DNA of 7,844 nucleotides from an uncultured Eubacteriales bacterium (GTDB lineage: Bacteria > Bacillota > Clostridia > Lachnospirales > Lachnospiraceae). A program made the position numbers and the translations under genes. Shown piece by piece: positions 6,125 to 7,844 of this stretch; the first letter of the stretch is position 1, and each line of letters begins with the position of its first letter. The stretch is taken from the NCBI GenBank assembly GCA_900544525.1, contig UQVN01000157.1, positions 1-7,844 on the forward strand, given 5' to 3'. The notes beneath the pieces were generated by a model. The model was given only the letters and a program-made list of their open reading frames with translations. It ran no database searches and was not told where the DNA came from.

Positions 6125-7747
6125 TCATTGTCCTTCTGTCAATACTAAAGCCAGCTGAATCTGAAAACAATCCGATACATTAGATAATTCGATTCCCAAA
6201 ATTTCTTCACATTTTTTAATTCTATACTTAATTGTATTTCTATGTAAAAATAAGCTTTCTGCTGTTTTCGTAATACTACTTCCACATGCTAAATATGTCT
6301 GTAGAGTCTTTCTCAACTCCTCTTGCATTTGATCTTTTGGAAATGTCAACTCTTTCAACGTTAAAGTACAAGTCTCCATCATATTTTTTTCTGGTACAAA
6401 CTTAAAAAGTTCTAACATATTTCTTGGTTTACTTGTTAAAAGATATGGCAATTTCTTACTTCTACATCCATTTTCAATACACCGTTCCGCTTCTTGATAT
6501 GAATTCTTTATATGAAGAAGTGACACATTGTTTCCTTGAGCAATCGTAATTGGCAAACGAAATTTCTCTTCCACAGAATCATGGATATGAATATATTCTT
6601 CAATGAGATTTTCTTGTTTTCCCTGTATTAATAAAATATATCTCCATTTAGATTCTTGTGGAAAAATTAAAATTTTTTCATCCATCCCTTCTTCAATAAT
6701 CCTTTTAATCCATATATAAACCAAAATATATATCTCTTCTTTTGGCGAAAAATTATTTGGATTAAATTTTCTATTCTGTGGCATCTCCATAGAAATCATC
6801 ACTATCTCATAAGAATCTGCTTGTTTTATCCCATAACTTTCTCCCAAAGCTAAAACCTGTCTCTCTGTCCATATCTTATCATTTAAATGCTCTGTCAATG
6901 TCATTAAAAACTCTTCTTGTGATCGCATTTTATTATATTCCAAATATAAGTTGCGATAAAAATACATACTCATCGCCATCAAAACCTGTTCAATGACTAA
7001 CAATAATTCTTCATGTTTTTCTGGCTCAAAGTCTAGAATTATCATATAATTTGTATTTCTTCCAACTCCTTTTATTGGATAAATACAATATTTTTGTTCT
7101 TTCGTCTCATATATTTGATAAGAGCTACTGGATTCAATTTCTCCAGTCTTAAGTAATTGCTTTATAATCTCGGCTGTTTTTTCCCTCTCTTTCTTCATAT
7201 AGGTATATCCATACCCTTGTATTTCTCCAAATAGATCGACGATCATAACTGGCTTTTTTAATATAGCAACTAAATTATTCATAATACTTTGCATAGAATT
7301 TCCTTGAAGGATCATATTGGATATCTTTCTTTGTGCATTTAAGGCATTCAAAAGATAATCATTTTGATTATTCCAAATATAAGATAAAACTTCATGATAG
7401 ACTTCTCCAAGCGTTGTTGTAAACGGAATTTGCAACAGTGGGAATGACAACCGATTCGCTGTCTCTAACACACAATCATCTAATTCATCTATAAATCTTC
7501 CAAACTTTATGGCAAGCCCTGCACATGAGCGTTCATTCAATTCTTCTAATGTATCGCATAACAAAGTCTGATCCTTTTGAAATGCTAACCCTGTCATAAT
7601 AAGCAATGTATTTGGTGATATATATCCCGCTACATCTGGAGCTTCCGTCGACTCTACTGTCATTACAACTCGTGATAAATCCGCACCTTCATTTAATATA
7701 TTCAAATATTGAAACCTTTCTTCCTTTAGTAATTCTTGTAATGTCAT
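6125..7747 (-). CDS. PucR/CdaR-family transcriptional regulator
   Basis: This 540-aa protein has the three-part layout of PucR-type regulators. Residues 1 to about 125 match the PucR N-terminal domain (start MTLQELLKEE; GYISPNTLLIMTG at 41-53; AGLAIKFGRFIDELDD at 76-91). A middle region of about 130-270 looks GAF-like, though uncertainly. A CdaR GGDEF-like segment (about 300-425, ending in IKNSYQEAERCIENG) precedes the C-terminal PucR helix-turn-helix at about 477-535, with the characteristic LFLHRNTIKYRIKKCEEILG (499-518). Relatives control purine, sugar-diacid or amino-acid catabolism, usually as ligand-dependent activators. The ATG at 7747 has a GGGGGA-type ribosome binding site at 7753-7759. 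The gene sits upstream of the two-component pair and 2.1 kb upstream of the acid-sugar operon, so it is a plausible specific regulator of that operon, though its ligand cannot be read from sequence. The gene looks more AT-rich than the metabolic genes by eye. Confidence 0.88.
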   Translation of the reverse strand: MTLQELLKEERFQYLNILNEGADLSRVVMTVESTEAPDVAGYISPNTLLIMTGLAFQKDQTLLCDTLEELNERSCAGLAIKFGRFIDELDDCVLETANRLSFPLLQIPFTTTLGEVYHEVLSYIWNNQNDYLLNALNAQRKISNMILQGNSMQSIMNNLVAILKKPVMIVDLFGEIQGYGYTYMKKEREKTAEIIKQLLKTGEIESSSSYQIYETKEQKYCIYPIKGVGRNTNYMIILDFEPEKHEELLLVIEQVLMAMSMYFYRNLYLEYNKMRSQEEFLMTLTEHLNDKIWTERQVLALGESYGIKQADSYEIVMISMEMPQNRKFNPNNFSPKEEIYILVYIWIKRIIEEGMDEKILIFPQESKWRYILLIQGKQENLIEEYIHIHDSVEEKFRLPITIAQGNNVSLLHIKNSYQEAERCIENGCRSKKLPYLLTSKPRNMLELFKFVPEKNMMETCTLTLKELTFPKDQMQEELRKTLQTYLACGSSITKTAESLFLHRNTIKYRIKKCEEILGIELSNVSDCFQIQLALVLTEGQ

Positions 7748-7775
7748 GTAAGTTCCCCCTTTGAATCAATCTAAC

Positions 7776-7796
7776 AGTGGAGAGATCGCTCTCACT
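7776..7796. repeat. Inverted repeat in the leader of the PucR-type gene
   Basis: GAGAG, a 4-nt centre ATCG, and CTCTC form a perfect 5-bp dyad at 7780-7793. It is extended by AGT/ACT pairs if one G is bulged, making about 8 paired positions. It lies 29 bp before the start codon and just downstream of the proposed promoter. It could be an operator for autoregulation or a small RNA hairpin; it is not followed by a T-run, so it is not a terminator. Confidence 0.45.
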
Positions 7797-7805
7797 TCTA
7801 GTACC

Positions 7806-7833
7806 ATTTTATCACTTTATCATAAAAAATCTA
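7806..7833 (-). promoter_or_regulatory. Possible promoter of the PucR-type gene
   Basis: An extended -10 (TGATAAAAT on the minus strand, hexamer 7811-7806) lies 16 bp after a weak TAGATT-like -35 (7833-7828). It would start transcription near 7799, immediately before the inverted repeat. The -35 box matches consensus at only three positions, so the call rests on the extended -10 and on position. Confidence 0.35.
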
Positions 7834-7844
7834 CCTATTACTCA

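Overview
The window looks like chromosome from a low-GC Firmicute (Bacillota), most likely a gut-type Clostridia/Lachnospiraceae member. This is inferred from the AT-rich composition, strong GGAGG-type ribosome binding sites, Bacillus-like sigma-A promoter sequences and the protein families present. No species is assigned. All six genes I accept lie on the minus strand, so transcription runs from high to low coordinates.

Regulatory half (about 7844 down to 4364): a PucR/CdaR-family transcriptional regulator (7747-6125) is followed after about 68 bp by an OmpR/PhoB-family response regulator (6056-5385). 28 bp further on comes a small two-helix sensor histidine kinase (ATG at 5356, stop at 4364). 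No terminator is visible between these three genes, so read-through from the PucR-type gene into the two-component pair is possible.

Intergenic control region (4363-3979): about 385 bp of very AT-rich DNA without a gene. It holds a near-consensus sigma-A promoter for the metabolic operon (TTGACT, 17 bp, TATAAT). Upstream of that lie an inverted pair of TGTTCG/CGAACA half-sites and a TTAACA-N5-TTAACA tandem repeat of the kind bound by OmpR/PhoB-family regulators.

Metabolic half (3978 down to 171): a DUF1537-family four-carbon acid sugar kinase, a GntP-family sugar-acid permease and a PdxA2-type dehydrogenase, closed by a clear intrinsic terminator at 121-85. Together these form a compact catabolic module. 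The permease imports a C4 aldonate (D-threonate or D-erythronate type), the kinase makes the 4-phosphate, and the dehydrogenase oxidises C3 so that decarboxylation gives dihydroxyacetone phosphate for glycolysis. The pathway is known from other bacteria, so the chemistry is not new. The less usual aspect is the neighbourhood: a PucR-type regulator and an orphan-looking two-component system immediately upstream, with candidate binding sites in the shared intergenic region. I see no mobile element, CRISPR array, tRNA, rRNA or evidently undescribed system.
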